Part shown: positions 54,149 through 62,263 of the stretch, piece by piece
Layout of the letters: each line of letters begins with the position of its first letter
Numbering within the stretch: position 1 is the stretch's first letter
Assembly (NCBI GenBank): GCA_002305045.1
Contig: DBPX01000015.1
Location: 22,823 to 86,822 of the forward strand
Source of the DNA: Ruminococcus sp. UBA1409
Lineage (GTDB): Bacteria > Bacillota > Clostridia > Oscillospirales > Ruminococcaceae
Direction of reading: 5' to 3'
Length of the DNA: 64,000 nt
Translations under genes and position numbers: made by a program
Notes under the pieces: model-generated
What the model was told of the DNA's origin: nothing
Database searches by the model: none
Seen by the model: the letters and a program-made list of their open reading frames with translations, nothing else

Positions 54149-54958
54149 CTAGAGGGGCAGAAAGATGTTTAAAAGTATCACTCCGGCAAGAAAGAGCGAG
54201 GTGACAGCGAGCGCAAGCCAGTCGATAAAGCCGACCTTGAGCTGCTTCATCCTTGTTCTGCCGTCCCCTCCGTGGTAGCACCTGCACTCCATGGCAAGGG
54301 CAAGGTCCTCGGCTCTTCTGAACGCCGAGACAAAAAGCGGAATGAGTATCGGCACTAGCGCCTTTGCCCTTTGCAGCACCGAGCCGCTCTCAAGGTCGGC
54401 TCCCCTTGCCTTCTGAGCGGAGGTTATCTTGTCGGTCTCCTCTATTAGAATCGGTATGAATCTCAGTGCGATGGTCATTATCATGGCTATCTCATGAGCC
54501 GGGAAGCGGATTATCCTCAGCGGAGACAGCACCCTCTCGATAGCGTCGGTAAGGGCTATCGGCGAGGTTGTATATGTTAAAAGCGAGGTCCCGCAGATTA
54601 AAAAGATTATCCTTACAGCCATGAATATCATGGTCCTAAGACCGTCCTCGGTTATTCTTATAAAGCCCCAGCTCACTAAAACCTCTCCTGTGCTGACAAA
54701 GAAAAGGTTTAACACTCCCGTAAAGAGTATCACGGGGACTATCGGCTTGACGCTCTTTGTCATAAGGCTAAGCTGTATCCCGGAGGAAAGAAACGCCGCA
54801 GTCAAAAAGACTATCCCGACGCCAAGACCCAAAAAGCCCTTGGCAATAAACAGCATGACAATATACATTACGGTAAGTCCCAGCTTCATCCTGGGGTCCA
54901 GCCTGTGGACCAGCGAGCTTCCCGGGAAATACTGACCTATTGTAATATCCTTAATCAA
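54149..54958 (-). CDS. ecfT: ECF transporter T component
   Basis: EcfT is the transmembrane scaffold that couples the two ATPases to S components such as FolT (36724-37605). The 269-residue protein starts with QYFPGSSLVHRLDPRMKL and has the coupling motifs QKARGADLESG and FRRAEDLALAMECRCY. Five to six helices are visible. The start is TTG at 54958, overlapping the ecfA2 stop by 4 nt. Confidence 0.95.
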   Translation of the reverse strand: MIKDITIGQYFPGSSLVHRLDPRMKLGLTVMYIVMLFIAKGFLGLGVGIVFLTAAFLSSGIQLSLMTKSVKPIVPVILFTGVLNLFFVSTGEVLVSWGFIRITEDGLRTMIFMAVRIIFLICGTSLLTYTTSPIALTDAIERVLSPLRIIRFPAHEIAMIMTIALRFIPILIEETDKITSAQKARGADLESGSVLQRAKALVPILIPLFVSAFRRAEDLALAMECRCYHGGDGRTRMKQLKVGFIDWLALAVTSLFLAGVILLNIFLPL

Positions 54959-55821
54959 CTTCTCACCCTCTTCTCCTGCAAAAGCCTTAAAACAAGCTTT
55001 TTTGCGTAGTCTACCGAGTAGACCTCGTCCGAGAAGGCTATCCCGGAGTCCCTGAGCCTGTCAAAAACCCTTGTTATCTGGGGGACGGTAAGCCCCATGT
55101 TGTCAAGCTCCTTGACTTTTGCAAACACCCTCTCGGGAGTGTCGTACATGAAAAGCCGTGAGTCGTTCATGACAAGTATTTTATTGACTGTTTTGGCTAT
55201 GTCCTCCATGGAGTGGGAGACGAGCATTACAGTGCTCCCCTTCTGCCTGTGATACTCCTTTATGAGATTTAAAATCCTGTCCCTTCCGTGGGGGTCAAGA
55301 CCTGCCGTAGGCTCGTCTAATATCAAAACCTTAGGCTCCATAGCCATGACTCCGGCTATTGCGACCCTCCTTTTCTGTCCTCCCGACAGCTCAAAGGGCG
55401 ACTTCTGCATCAGCTCCGGCTTTAGACCGACAAGGCTCATTGTCCTTTTGACCCGTTCGTCAACCTCCTCACGGCTCAGCCCCATGTTGATAGGTCCGTA
55501 GGCTATGTCCTTGTAGACGGTGTCCTCAAAAAGCTGGTACTCCGGGTACTGAAAGACAAGCCCAACCTTGAATCTTATCTGGCGGAGCCTTGACTTGTCC
55601 GAAAAAAGCTCCTCGCCGTCTATAAAGACCTTGCCTGAGGTTGCTTTAAGGAGTCCGTTGAAGTGCTGAATGAGCGTGGACTTGCCTGAGCCTGTCCTTC
55701 CTATTATGCCGACAAGCTCGCCCTCCTCGATGTCTATGTTGACCTTATCAAGGGCTACCTTGCGAAAGGGTGTTCCCTCTCCGTAGACATAGCTAAGGTC
55801 CTGCGTTTTAATGATTCCCAA
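54955..55821 (-). CDS. ecfA2: ECF transporter ATPase EcfA2
   Basis: One of the two ATPases of the group II ECF module. Walker A GIIGRTGSGKSTLIQHFN, Q-loop VFQYPEYQLFEDT, signature ELSGGQKRRVAIAGVMA, Walker B KVLILDEPTAGLDPHG. The start is a TTG at 55821 with GGGAGGG upstream. It follows ecfA1 by 23 nt. With a 288-residue length and the YPEYQLFE motif it corresponds to EcfA2. Confidence 0.95.
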   Translation of the reverse strand: MGIIKTQDLSYVYGEGTPFRKVALDKVNIDIEEGELVGIIGRTGSGKSTLIQHFNGLLKATSGKVFIDGEELFSDKSRLRQIRFKVGLVFQYPEYQLFEDTVYKDIAYGPINMGLSREEVDERVKRTMSLVGLKPELMQKSPFELSGGQKRRVAIAGVMAMEPKVLILDEPTAGLDPHGRDRILNLIKEYHRQKGSTVMLVSHSMEDIAKTVNKILVMNDSRLFMYDTPERVFAKVKELDNMGLTVPQITRVFDRLRDSGIAFSDEVYSVDYAKKLVLRLLQEKRVRS

Positions 55822-55844
55822 ATATATCCCTCCCGGATAAACCG

Positions 55845-56705
55845 CTACTTCAAAAGCTCAAAGAGCGCATTATAGCACTCGTCCTCGGTGATTATGTCGA
55901 GGTCCAGCCCGACTCCGCAGTCGTAAAGAGCATGGGTAAGCTCTGTTACCTGCGGGACATCAAGACCCATATCCTTAATTTTCTTTGCCTGAGAGAAAAC
56001 CCCTTTAGGAGTGTCGTCAAGCACTATCTCGCCGTTGTCTATCACCACAACACGCTTAGCCTGCGCCGCCTCATCCATGTAATGAGTGATAAGAACTATG
56101 GTGACGCCCAGGCTGTTAAGCTCCTTTATGGTTTTCATTATCTCCCGCCTGCCTATCGGGTCAAGCATGGCTGTAGGCTCGTCTAGGACGATGCACTCGG
56201 GCTTCATGGCTAAAACTCCCGCTATGGCGACCCTCTGCTTCTGACCCCCGGAGAGCTTGTGCGGGGCGTGCTCACGGTACTCATACATCCCGACCGCCTT
56301 TAAAGCCTCGTCAACCCTTCTTCTTATCTCGCTTGGCTCGACTCCTATATTCTCGAGTGCGAAGGCGACATCCTCCTCGACGACCGCCGCTATAATCTGA
56401 TTGTCGGGATTCTGAAACACCATCCCGACCGTCTTTCTGATGTCGAAAAGGCGGCTTTCGTCCGCAGTGTCCATGCCGTCGATATATACCTTGCCCTCGT
56501 CAGGCAGGTTTATGGCGTTCAAAAGCTTGGCAAGAGTCGACTTGCCGGAGCCGTTATGACCTAAAATAGCGGTGAACTCCCCCTTTTTTATGCTGAGGGA
56601 GACATTTTTAAGCACCTTGTTCTGCTTGGACTCGCCATCCTCGTCGGAATAGTAGGAAAAGCTGACATTTTCAACCTCTATAAAGCTTTTATCCATATTG
56701 TCCAT
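55845..56705 (-). CDS. ecfA1: ECF transporter ATPase EcfA1
   Basis: The partner ATPase. Walker [20 protein letters not shown]-loop [20 protein letters not shown] (the EcfA1 marker), signature [17 protein letters not shown], Walker [17 protein letters not shown]. It is 286 residues. The ribosome binding site is poor: an AAAGGAGG lies about 35 nt upstream. No promoter was found; the structured element (copy B) lies directly upstream. Confidence 0.95.
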   Translation of the reverse strand: MDNMDKSFIEVENVSFSYYSDEDGESKQNKVLKNVSLSIKKGEFTAILGHNGSGKSTLAKLLNAINLPDEGKVYIDGMDTADESRLFDIRKTVGMVFQNPDNQIIAAVVEEDVAFALENIGVEPSEIRRRVDEALKAVGMYEYREHAPHKLSGGQKQRVAIAGVLAMKPECIVLDEPTAMLDPIGRREIMKTIKELNSLGVTIVLITHYMDEAAQAKRVVVIDNGEIVLDDTPKGVFSQAKKIKDMGLDVPQVTELTHALYDCGVGLDLDIITEDECYNALFELLK

Positions 56706-56778
56706 ATATTATCGCTGCTCTTGCGTCAGCAAAGCCTCCTTTCAAGAGAATATTCTCGCTGAAAATTATGCTCAGCGT

Positions 56779-57165
56779 CAGTCTGTCTATAAACCCCACG
56801 CACCGCAAAAATGCGGGTTTATTATTGCGTGGGGTTTTACCCACTCACAATAAAAATAAAAATTTATTATTTTTGAGTGGGTTTCTACCCACGCACCGCA
56901 AAAATGCGGGTTTATTATTGCGTGGGGTTTTACCCACTCACATTAAAAATAAAAATTTATTATTTTTGAGTGGGTTTCTACCCACGCACCGCAAAAATGC
57001 GGGTTTATCTGTTTACTATGTTTTCATTAGGGGAGCAAAATGATTGTGTTATTCACAGAGTCAAAAAACGGCTCTGCGAATACATTTTTGCTTATTGCGT
57101 CAGAAGCCTCTCGTAGTACACCAGTACAACTATCGAGGCTTCTTCCTTATCTGCGTGTGCTTCTC
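56779..57165. repeat. Structured intergenic element, copy B, with tandem hairpin array
   Basis: The 517-bp gap between ecfA1 and the methyltransferase gene holds the second copy of the element at 34670-34965. It starts CAGTCTGTCTATAAACC. A 93-bp unit (from 56796, 56889, 56982) is repeated twice and started a third time; each unit has a CCCACGCA/TGCGTGGG hairpin with an inner CCGCA/TGCGG stem, and a CCCACTCA/TGAGTGGG hairpin. The shared 3' part has a 12-bp hairpin (57051-57079, one mismatch) and a stem pairing GAAGCC (57103-57108) with GGCTTC (57137-57142). Confidence 0.82.
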
Positions 57166-57172
57166 GACAGCC

Positions 57173-57211
57173 CCTCAGCTTGTCGAAAAATACTTTTTCG
57201 ACAAGCTGAGG
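57173..57211. repeat. Perfect 18-bp palindromic hairpin
   Basis: Arms 57173-57190 and 57194-57211 are exact complements with a TAC loop; they carry the A5/T5 next to the loop and CTCAGCTTGTCG. It may act as a terminator or be a REP-like element. It directly follows copy B and precedes the end of the methyltransferase gene by 11 nt. Confidence 0.85.
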
Positions 57212-57222
57212 CTGAGTGTTGC

Positions 57223-58086
57223 TCAGCGTCTCCAAATTGCCGTGCTTCCCGCCGGCAGAGCCATCCCCGATTCCTCGACAAAAAGCCCTATCTCGTCTGC
57301 GCTGACCTCTCCGCCATGTCTTTTTGCCAGCACGCTGCCCAGGATATACGACATCACAGACGGCGAAAGTCCCGCCGTGTAGCTGTTTAGAATAAAGAAA
57401 AGCGGATTGTCGCTTAAAACGCCGGAGGTCAGGCTCACCAGCCTGTATATGCTGTCCTCAAGCTTCCAGACCTCGCCGGAGGGTCCCCTTCCGTAGCTGG
57501 GAGGGTCCATTATCACTCCGTCGTATCTCCTGCCACGCCTAATCTCCCGCTCGACAAACTTCTCGCAGTCGTCGACTATCCAGCGAATCGGTCTGCCGTC
57601 AAGACCGGAAAGGGCTGCGTTCTCCCTAGCCCACTGGACCATACCCTTTGAGGCGTCGACATGGCATACAGCAGCTCCAGCCGCCGCACAGGCAAGCGTA
57701 GCCGCTCCTGTGTAGGCAAAGAGGTTCAAAACGCTTATCTGCCTTCCCGACTCCTTTATCATCCTTGACATCTCGTCCCAGTTTACAGCCTGCTCCGGGA
57801 AAAGCCCTGTGTGCTTGAAGCCGGTTGGGCGAATGATGAATTTAAGCTCTTTATAGCCTATATTCCAGCTAAGAGGGAGCTTTTTTCTGTACTCCCACTC
57901 TCCTCCGCCCTTTTTTGAGCGGTGATATATGCCGTCTGCGCTTTCCCACTCCCTGCGAGTTTTCGGAGTGCTCCAGATTATCTGAGGGTCGGGTCTTATC
58001 AGGGTTATCCCGCTCCAGGATTCAAGCCTGTCCCCGTCGGAGGCGTCAAGAAGTCGGTAATCCTCCCAGCCATTAGCTACTCTCAC
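57223..58086 (-). CDS. Class I SAM-dependent methyltransferase (RlmI/RlmK-like)
   Basis: The 287-residue protein has the RlmI-type catalytic domain: GLFPEQAVNWDEM, VLNLFAYTGAATLACAAAGA (SAM binding), VDASKGMVQWARENA, and the catalytic motif VIMDPPSYGRGPSGEVW. It lacks the PUA domain of RlmI, as in the shorter clostridial proteins of this kind. It probably methylates a base in rRNA; the target is unknown. The start is a GTG at 58086 with GGAGA 10 nt upstream, 15 nt after glmM. Confidence 0.85.
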   Translation of the reverse strand: MRVANGWEDYRLLDASDGDRLESWSGITLIRPDPQIIWSTPKTRREWESADGIYHRSKKGGGEWEYRKKLPLSWNIGYKELKFIIRPTGFKHTGLFPEQAVNWDEMSRMIKESGRQISVLNLFAYTGAATLACAAAGAAVCHVDASKGMVQWARENAALSGLDGRPIRWIVDDCEKFVEREIRRGRRYDGVIMDPPSYGRGPSGEVWKLEDSIYRLVSLTSGVLSDNPLFFILNSYTAGLSPSVMSYILGSVLAKRHGGEVSADEIGLFVEESGMALPAGSTAIWRR

Positions 58087-58100
58087 CTGTCAAAATTCTC

Positions 58101-59465
58101 CTATCTAGTGGTATTTCCAAGTATTTTTTCGGCGATTCTGGCAATAGCCTCGGCACAGCCTCTTACAGCCTCGCCGTTTCTGCCCTCCGCCATAATTCTG
58201 AGAACCGGCTCCGTCCCCGATTCCCTTACATATATCCTGCCGTCGTCCCCAAGGCTGCTCCGGCAGTGCTCTATTATCCCGATTATATCGGGGACATCCT
58301 TCCATATCCCCCTGCACTCCGCTCTTAGGGGCACATTGACGGTTATCTGCGGATAGGGTCTAAAGACCTGTGCAAGCTCTGACAGGAGGCATTTGCGGCT
58401 CTGCATTATGTCAAGCACCGCAGCTCCCAGCAAAAGCCCGTCTCCTGTTGTGGAATAGTCCCTCTGGATTATGAAGCCGGACTGCTCCCCGCCTAGGTTA
58501 TAGCCGTCCTGAACCATTCTCTCAAAGACATGACCCCCTCCGACATCCGGCGTCTTTGTCACGACGATGCCGTTCTCTCTCGCCCAGGGGAAAAAGCCTA
58601 GATTTGTCATCGGAGTGACAACGCAGGTGTTCGAGGACAGCCTCCCCCTCTTTTTCATGTGGAGGGCTAAAATTGCAAGCAGCCTGTCACCGTCAAGAAG
58701 GTTGCCGGCTTCGTCTATCATCAGGCACCTGTCGCCGTCGCCGTCAAGGGCGATGCCAGCCTGCGCCTTTGTCTCTAGCACCGCCTGCCTAAGAGCCAGG
58801 ACATCCGTAGAGCCGCAGTGCATGTTTATATTTCTGCCGTCCGGGCTGGCGTTAATCAGCCTGACCCTTGCCCCGAGGCAGGAAAAAAGCTTCTCCGCCG
58901 AGGAGTATGCCGCACCGTTGGCGGCGTCTATAATAATTCTTAGCTTGTCAAGATTTGCCTCAGAGTCCTTTAAAAGCTTCCTGATATAGTCCCACTCGGC
59001 GTTTTTTTCGGTATAGACCCTTCCGATTTGCGGAACTCCCCTTGGGAGCATCTGGTCCTGTGCGTCAAAGACAAGCCTTTCTATCTCCTGCTCCTGAGAA
59101 AGGGTGAGCCTGTGTCCCTTCGAGTTAAAGAGCTTGATTCCGTTGAACTCGAAGGTGTTGTGGGATGCGGATATCATCACTCCGGCATCCGCCCCGTACA
59201 TTACGGTGAGCGCCGCAACTGCGGGAGTCGGTACAATTCCAAGGATATGAGCGTCTGTCCCGCAGGAGCATACTCCCGCAGCCAGCGCAGCCTCAAGTAT
59301 TCCGCAGGACTCCCTGGTGTCCCTGCCTATAAGCAGCTTTTTGCACCGCTTGCCGTCCCTACCAAGGGAGTATGCTGCGGCACGCCCGATTAGCATTGCA
59401 ACCTCGGTTGTCAGCTCGCTTACGGCTAATCCCCTTACTCCGTCGGTGCCGAACAGTCTGCCCAT
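58101..59465 (-). CDS. glmM: Phosphoglucosamine mutase
   Basis: GlmM converts glucosamine 6-phosphate to 1-phosphate for UDP-GlcNAc and cell-wall synthesis. The phosphorylated Ser is in GVMISASHNTFEFNGIK near residue 100; metal loop ALDGDGDRCLMID; substrate loop GGEQSGFII; phosphate-binding IYVRESGTEPVLRIMAEG. The N-terminus MGRLFGTDGVRGLA is typical. It is 454 residues and follows ruvB by 22 nt. Confidence 0.97.
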   Translation of the reverse strand: MGRLFGTDGVRGLAVSELTTEVAMLIGRAAAYSLGRDGKRCKKLLIGRDTRESCGILEAALAAGVCSCGTDAHILGIVPTPAVAALTVMYGADAGVMISASHNTFEFNGIKLFNSKGHRLTLSQEQEIERLVFDAQDQMLPRGVPQIGRVYTEKNAEWDYIRKLLKDSEANLDKLRIIIDAANGAAYSSAEKLFSCLGARVRLINASPDGRNINMHCGSTDVLALRQAVLETKAQAGIALDGDGDRCLMIDEAGNLLDGDRLLAILALHMKKRGRLSSNTCVVTPMTNLGFFPWARENGIVVTKTPDVGGGHVFERMVQDGYNLGGEQSGFIIQRDYSTTGDGLLLGAAVLDIMQSRKCLLSELAQVFRPYPQITVNVPLRAECRGIWKDVPDIIGIIEHCRSSLGDDGRIYVRESGTEPVLRIMAEGRNGEAVRGCAEAIARIAEKILGNTTR

Positions 59466-59487
59466 AGCTGGCTATCCCCTTCTTACT

Positions 59488-60531
59488 TTAGATTTCAAGT
59501 GTCGTCTGACCGTCGTTTAAAATCCCGAGATGCCTGTAGGCAAGCTCGGTGGCGCATCTTCCCCTCGGCGTCCTGGCTAAAAAGCCGAGCTGCATAAGAA
59601 ACGGCTCGCAGACATCCTCCAGCGTGACCGCCTCCTCGCCTATTGCAGACGCCAGCGTGTCAAGCCCGACCGGGCCTCCGCCGTAGCCCTTGATTATCAT
59701 GGTGAGCATTCTCTTGTCCAAGGAGTCAAGCCCAAGCGGGTCTATCTCCATCCTGTCAAGAGCGAGCTTTGCTATATCCTTTGTTATGACTCCGTCTCCC
59801 ATGACATCCGCAAAGTCCCTGACACGCTTTAAAAGCCTGTTTGCGATTCTGGGAGTCCCTCTTGAGCGGGAGGCTAGCTCGTATGCGCCGTCCCTGTCGC
59901 AGGCGGCTCCTAATATCAGGGAGGAGCGCTGGACAATCTCGCACAGCTCCTCGTTGGAATAAAGCTCCAGACGCTGAATCACCCCGAACCTGTCCCTCAA
60001 AGGGGAGGTAAGCTGTCCCGCTCGGGTGGTAGCTCCTATGAGGGTGAATTTCGGCAGGTCGAGCCTTATGGAGCGGGCGGCAGGACCCTTGCCTATGATT
60101 ATGTCTATCGCAAAGTCCTCAAGAGCGGGGTACAAAACCTCCTCTATCGACCTCGAAAGCCGGTGTATCTCGTCTATGAAAAGGACATCCCCCTCCTGGA
60201 GGTTTGTAAGAAGCGCCGCAAGGTCCCCCGGCTTCTCGATGGCAGGACCTGAGGTTATCCTTATATTTACACCCATCTCGTGGGCTATGATGGCGGAAAG
60301 AGTGGTCTTTCCAAGACCGGGAGGACCGTATAAAAGAACATGATCGAGCGGCTCGCTTCGCTTCCTTGCCGCCTCTATATATATCGAGAGATTCCTTTTA
60401 ACCTTCTCCTGACCGATGTACTCGCTAAGAGTCTTGGGACGGAGGCTTCGCTCGGCGTCGTCGCTGTCGCTCTTTATTATCTGAGGAGCTACGATTCTGT
60501 CCTCATAGTCAAATTCCTTCGTTTCAATCAT
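59488..60531 (-). CDS. ruvB: Holliday junction branch migration helicase RuvB
   Basis: RuvB is the hexameric AAA motor that drives Holliday junction migration with RuvA. Walker [15 protein letters not shown], Walker [13 protein letters not shown], sensor [17 protein letters not shown], and the winged-helix end [10 protein letters not shown]. The ATG at 60531 overlaps the ruvA stop as TGATG; the frame opens one codon earlier at a TTG, which is not needed. Length 347. Confidence 0.97.
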   Translation of the reverse strand: MIETKEFDYEDRIVAPQIIKSDSDDAERSLRPKTLSEYIGQEKVKRNLSIYIEAARKRSEPLDHVLLYGPPGLGKTTLSAIIAHEMGVNIRITSGPAIEKPGDLAALLTNLQEGDVLFIDEIHRLSRSIEEVLYPALEDFAIDIIIGKGPAARSIRLDLPKFTLIGATTRAGQLTSPLRDRFGVIQRLELYSNEELCEIVQRSSLILGAACDRDGAYELASRSRGTPRIANRLLKRVRDFADVMGDGVITKDIAKLALDRMEIDPLGLDSLDKRMLTMIIKGYGGGPVGLDTLASAIGEEAVTLEDVCEPFLMQLGFLARTPRGRCATELAYRHLGILNDGQTTLEI

Positions 60532-61148
60532 CAAAGCTCACCTGCCAGCCTTCCCGACGCAAGCCTCTTTAGAGCCTGCTTGATAATCTCGTCGGCAGCC
60601 ATATCCTCGCCGCAGCCAGAAACCGCCGAGACAGCCTCGCTCTGTGAGTATCCGAGCACCACAAGAGCCGCAACCGCCTCCTGAACTGCCGAGCCGGCGG
60701 CAAGACCGGCAAGAGACGCTCCCTCCTGACCGAGAGCCTCAGCCGGCTCTCTTGTAATCTTATCCTTTAGCTCCATGACTATCCTCTGGGCTATCTTGGG
60801 ACCGATTCCCTTGACCTTTGAAAACTCCTTTTGATTCCCGGAGGCTATTGCCATCGCCATCGAGGAGGGGGTCATGCTGGAAAGGATTGCTAAAGCAAAC
60901 CTGGCACCGACGCCGCTCACCGATATTAAGAGCCTGAAGCACTCAAGCTCCTCGAGGCTGTGAAAGCCGAACAGCTCGACGGCGTCCTCCCTGACGGCAA
61001 GATGGGTATATAATGTGGCGGTCTCGCCTACTGAAAGCTCGCTGAGCGTTCCAAGAGTGGTCTTGCAGGCATAGCCGACTCCTCCGCACTCTATTACGGC
61101 AGTGTCCCCAAGAGCATAGGCTACCCTGCCGTTAAGACTGTATATCAT
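60531..61148 (-). CDS. ruvA: Holliday junction DNA-binding protein RuvA
   Basis: RuvA binds the four-way junction. It starts [20 protein letters not shown], has the acidic-pin domain [14 protein letters not shown], two helix-hairpin-helix motifs ([16 protein letters not shown] and [18 protein letters not shown]) and the C-terminal three-helix domain that contacts RuvB. The ATG at 61148 with GGGGGAGG is chosen; 205 residues. Confidence 0.96.
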   Translation of the reverse strand: MIYSLNGRVAYALGDTAVIECGGVGYACKTTLGTLSELSVGETATLYTHLAVREDAVELFGFHSLEELECFRLLISVSGVGARFALAILSSMTPSSMAMAIASGNQKEFSKVKGIGPKIAQRIVMELKDKITREPAEALGQEGASLAGLAAGSAVQEAVAALVVLGYSQSEAVSAVSGCGEDMAADEIIKQALKRLASGRLAGEL

Positions 61149-61210
61149 CTGCCTCCCCCATTTCCCGAATCGTAAAGTAGTATAACAGCGTAATTTCACG
61201 CTTAAGCCGC

Positions 61211-61705
61211 TTAAAGCATCCCCTGAAGGTTAAGCCCGTGGGCGCAGTGCCCGTGAGTTATCGCAAGAGCCAAAGCGTCTGCGGTATCGTCAGGCCTTGG
61301 GACCTCTTTAAGCCTTAAAATCGAGCGTGTCATCTCCTGCACCTGCTTCTTTTCGGCTCTGCCGTAGCCTACTACAGAGTTTTTTACCTGAAGCGGCGTG
61401 TACTCGAAGATGGGCACCTGAGACTGCCTCGCCGAGAGAAGTATCACTCCCCTCGCCTGAGCGACATCTATAGCCGTGGTGTGATTTGTGTTGAAGTAGA
61501 GCTTTTCGAGCGACATAGCGTCCGGCTTGTGCTTTTCGAGTATCATGAGCATATCAAGATATATCATCTGCAGGCGGCTGTCAAACTCCGCTCCCGCCGG
61601 CGTGGTGATGGCTCCGAAGCCGACCACCTTAAACTCCCTGCCGTCAAAATCGAGGACTCCGAAGCCGATTGTCGCATAGCCGGGGTCGATTCCTAAAATC
61701 CGCAC
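61211..61705 (-). CDS. ruvC: Holliday junction endonuclease RuvC
   Basis: RuvC resolves Holliday junctions. The four acidic residues are visible: RILGIDPGYATIGFGV, SLEKLYFN, and DDTADALALAITH. It is 164 residues. The start is a GTG at 61705 with GGAGGG 5 nt upstream. It heads the ruvC-ruvA-ruvB-glmM-methyltransferase unit with its own promoter. Confidence 0.96.
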   Translation of the reverse strand: MRILGIDPGYATIGFGVLDFDGREFKVVGFGAITTPAGAEFDSRLQMIYLDMLMILEKHKPDAMSLEKLYFNTNHTTAIDVAQARGVILLSARQSQVPIFEYTPLQVKNSVVGYGRAEKKQVQEMTRSILRLKEVPRPDDTADALALAITHGHCAHGLNLQGML

Positions 61706-61793
61706 GAAAACCCTCCCGATAAATGCCTGCCTTCCAGCCGGGGAGCTTTTCTCTCCCGGCAGATACGCAGTCAGCCGTATAAATAATCAGTTA

Positions 61794-61822
61794 ATTATAT
61801 CACACAACGAAAAAAAAATCAA
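61794..61822 (-). promoter_or_regulatory. SigA promoter of ruvCAB
   Basis: TTGATT (61822-61817), 17-nt spacer with a T-run, TATAAT (61799-61794). It is divergent from the promoter at 61918-61946. Confidence 0.82.
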
Positions 61823-61917
61823 CCACCCGTGAATGCCTCTTTGGGGAGGGAAAAAGGGAGTAGTATACAAAATTTGCTCCGGGTAAAATAAAATTTGCAT
61901 AAACCTCAAAAAACCTG

Positions 61918-61946
61918 TTGCAATAGCTCACATTTCATGTTATAAT
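61918..61946 (+). promoter_or_regulatory. SigA promoter of the surface-protein leader RNA
   Basis: TTGCAA (61918-61923), 17-nt spacer, TATAAT (61941-61946). The predicted transcription start is near 61953. Confidence 0.88.
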
Positions 61947-62065
61947 AGGCTCAGTGCATTGAATTAATCTTTGCATCTTGGTATATTGCCGGGCTGGTGC
62001 CTTCCTTGAGGCTGTAGGGGTCTGGGTCAGTATACCTTGGGCTTAAGGAAAGGAGCTTGACGGAT

Positions 62066-62131
<66 letters not shown>

Positions 62132-62176
62132 CCTAATCCTCTTTTTCTGTCAAGCGGCATATTGTATAAATCTTAA

Positions 62177-62224
62177 GGGCGGACTCTGTCTATTTTCACG
62201 ATAGACGGAGCCGTCCTTTTGCTT
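62177..62224 (+). terminator. Intrinsic terminator between leader and surface-protein gene
   Basis: A 16-bp stem with one bulged A (62177-62193 with 62201-62216), 7-nt loop and TTTTGCTTT. It ends about 40 nt before the surface-protein ATG, with no second promoter seen in between, so the gene depends on readthrough or antitermination. Confidence 0.9.
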
Positions 62225-62263
62225 TGTCAGTATCCTAACAAAATCTAGGAAAGGATGAAAAAA

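Noticed and set aside
56791..57010. CRISPR array
   Set aside because: The repeat units are contiguous 93-bp tandem copies without unique spacers, and no cas genes are nearby.
56768..57043. Open frame of 91 codons on plus with repeated PTHRKNAGLL-type peptides
   Set aside because: It is produced by the 93-bp hairpin array (93 is a multiple of three, so the frame stays open); no ribosome binding site and no protein-like composition.
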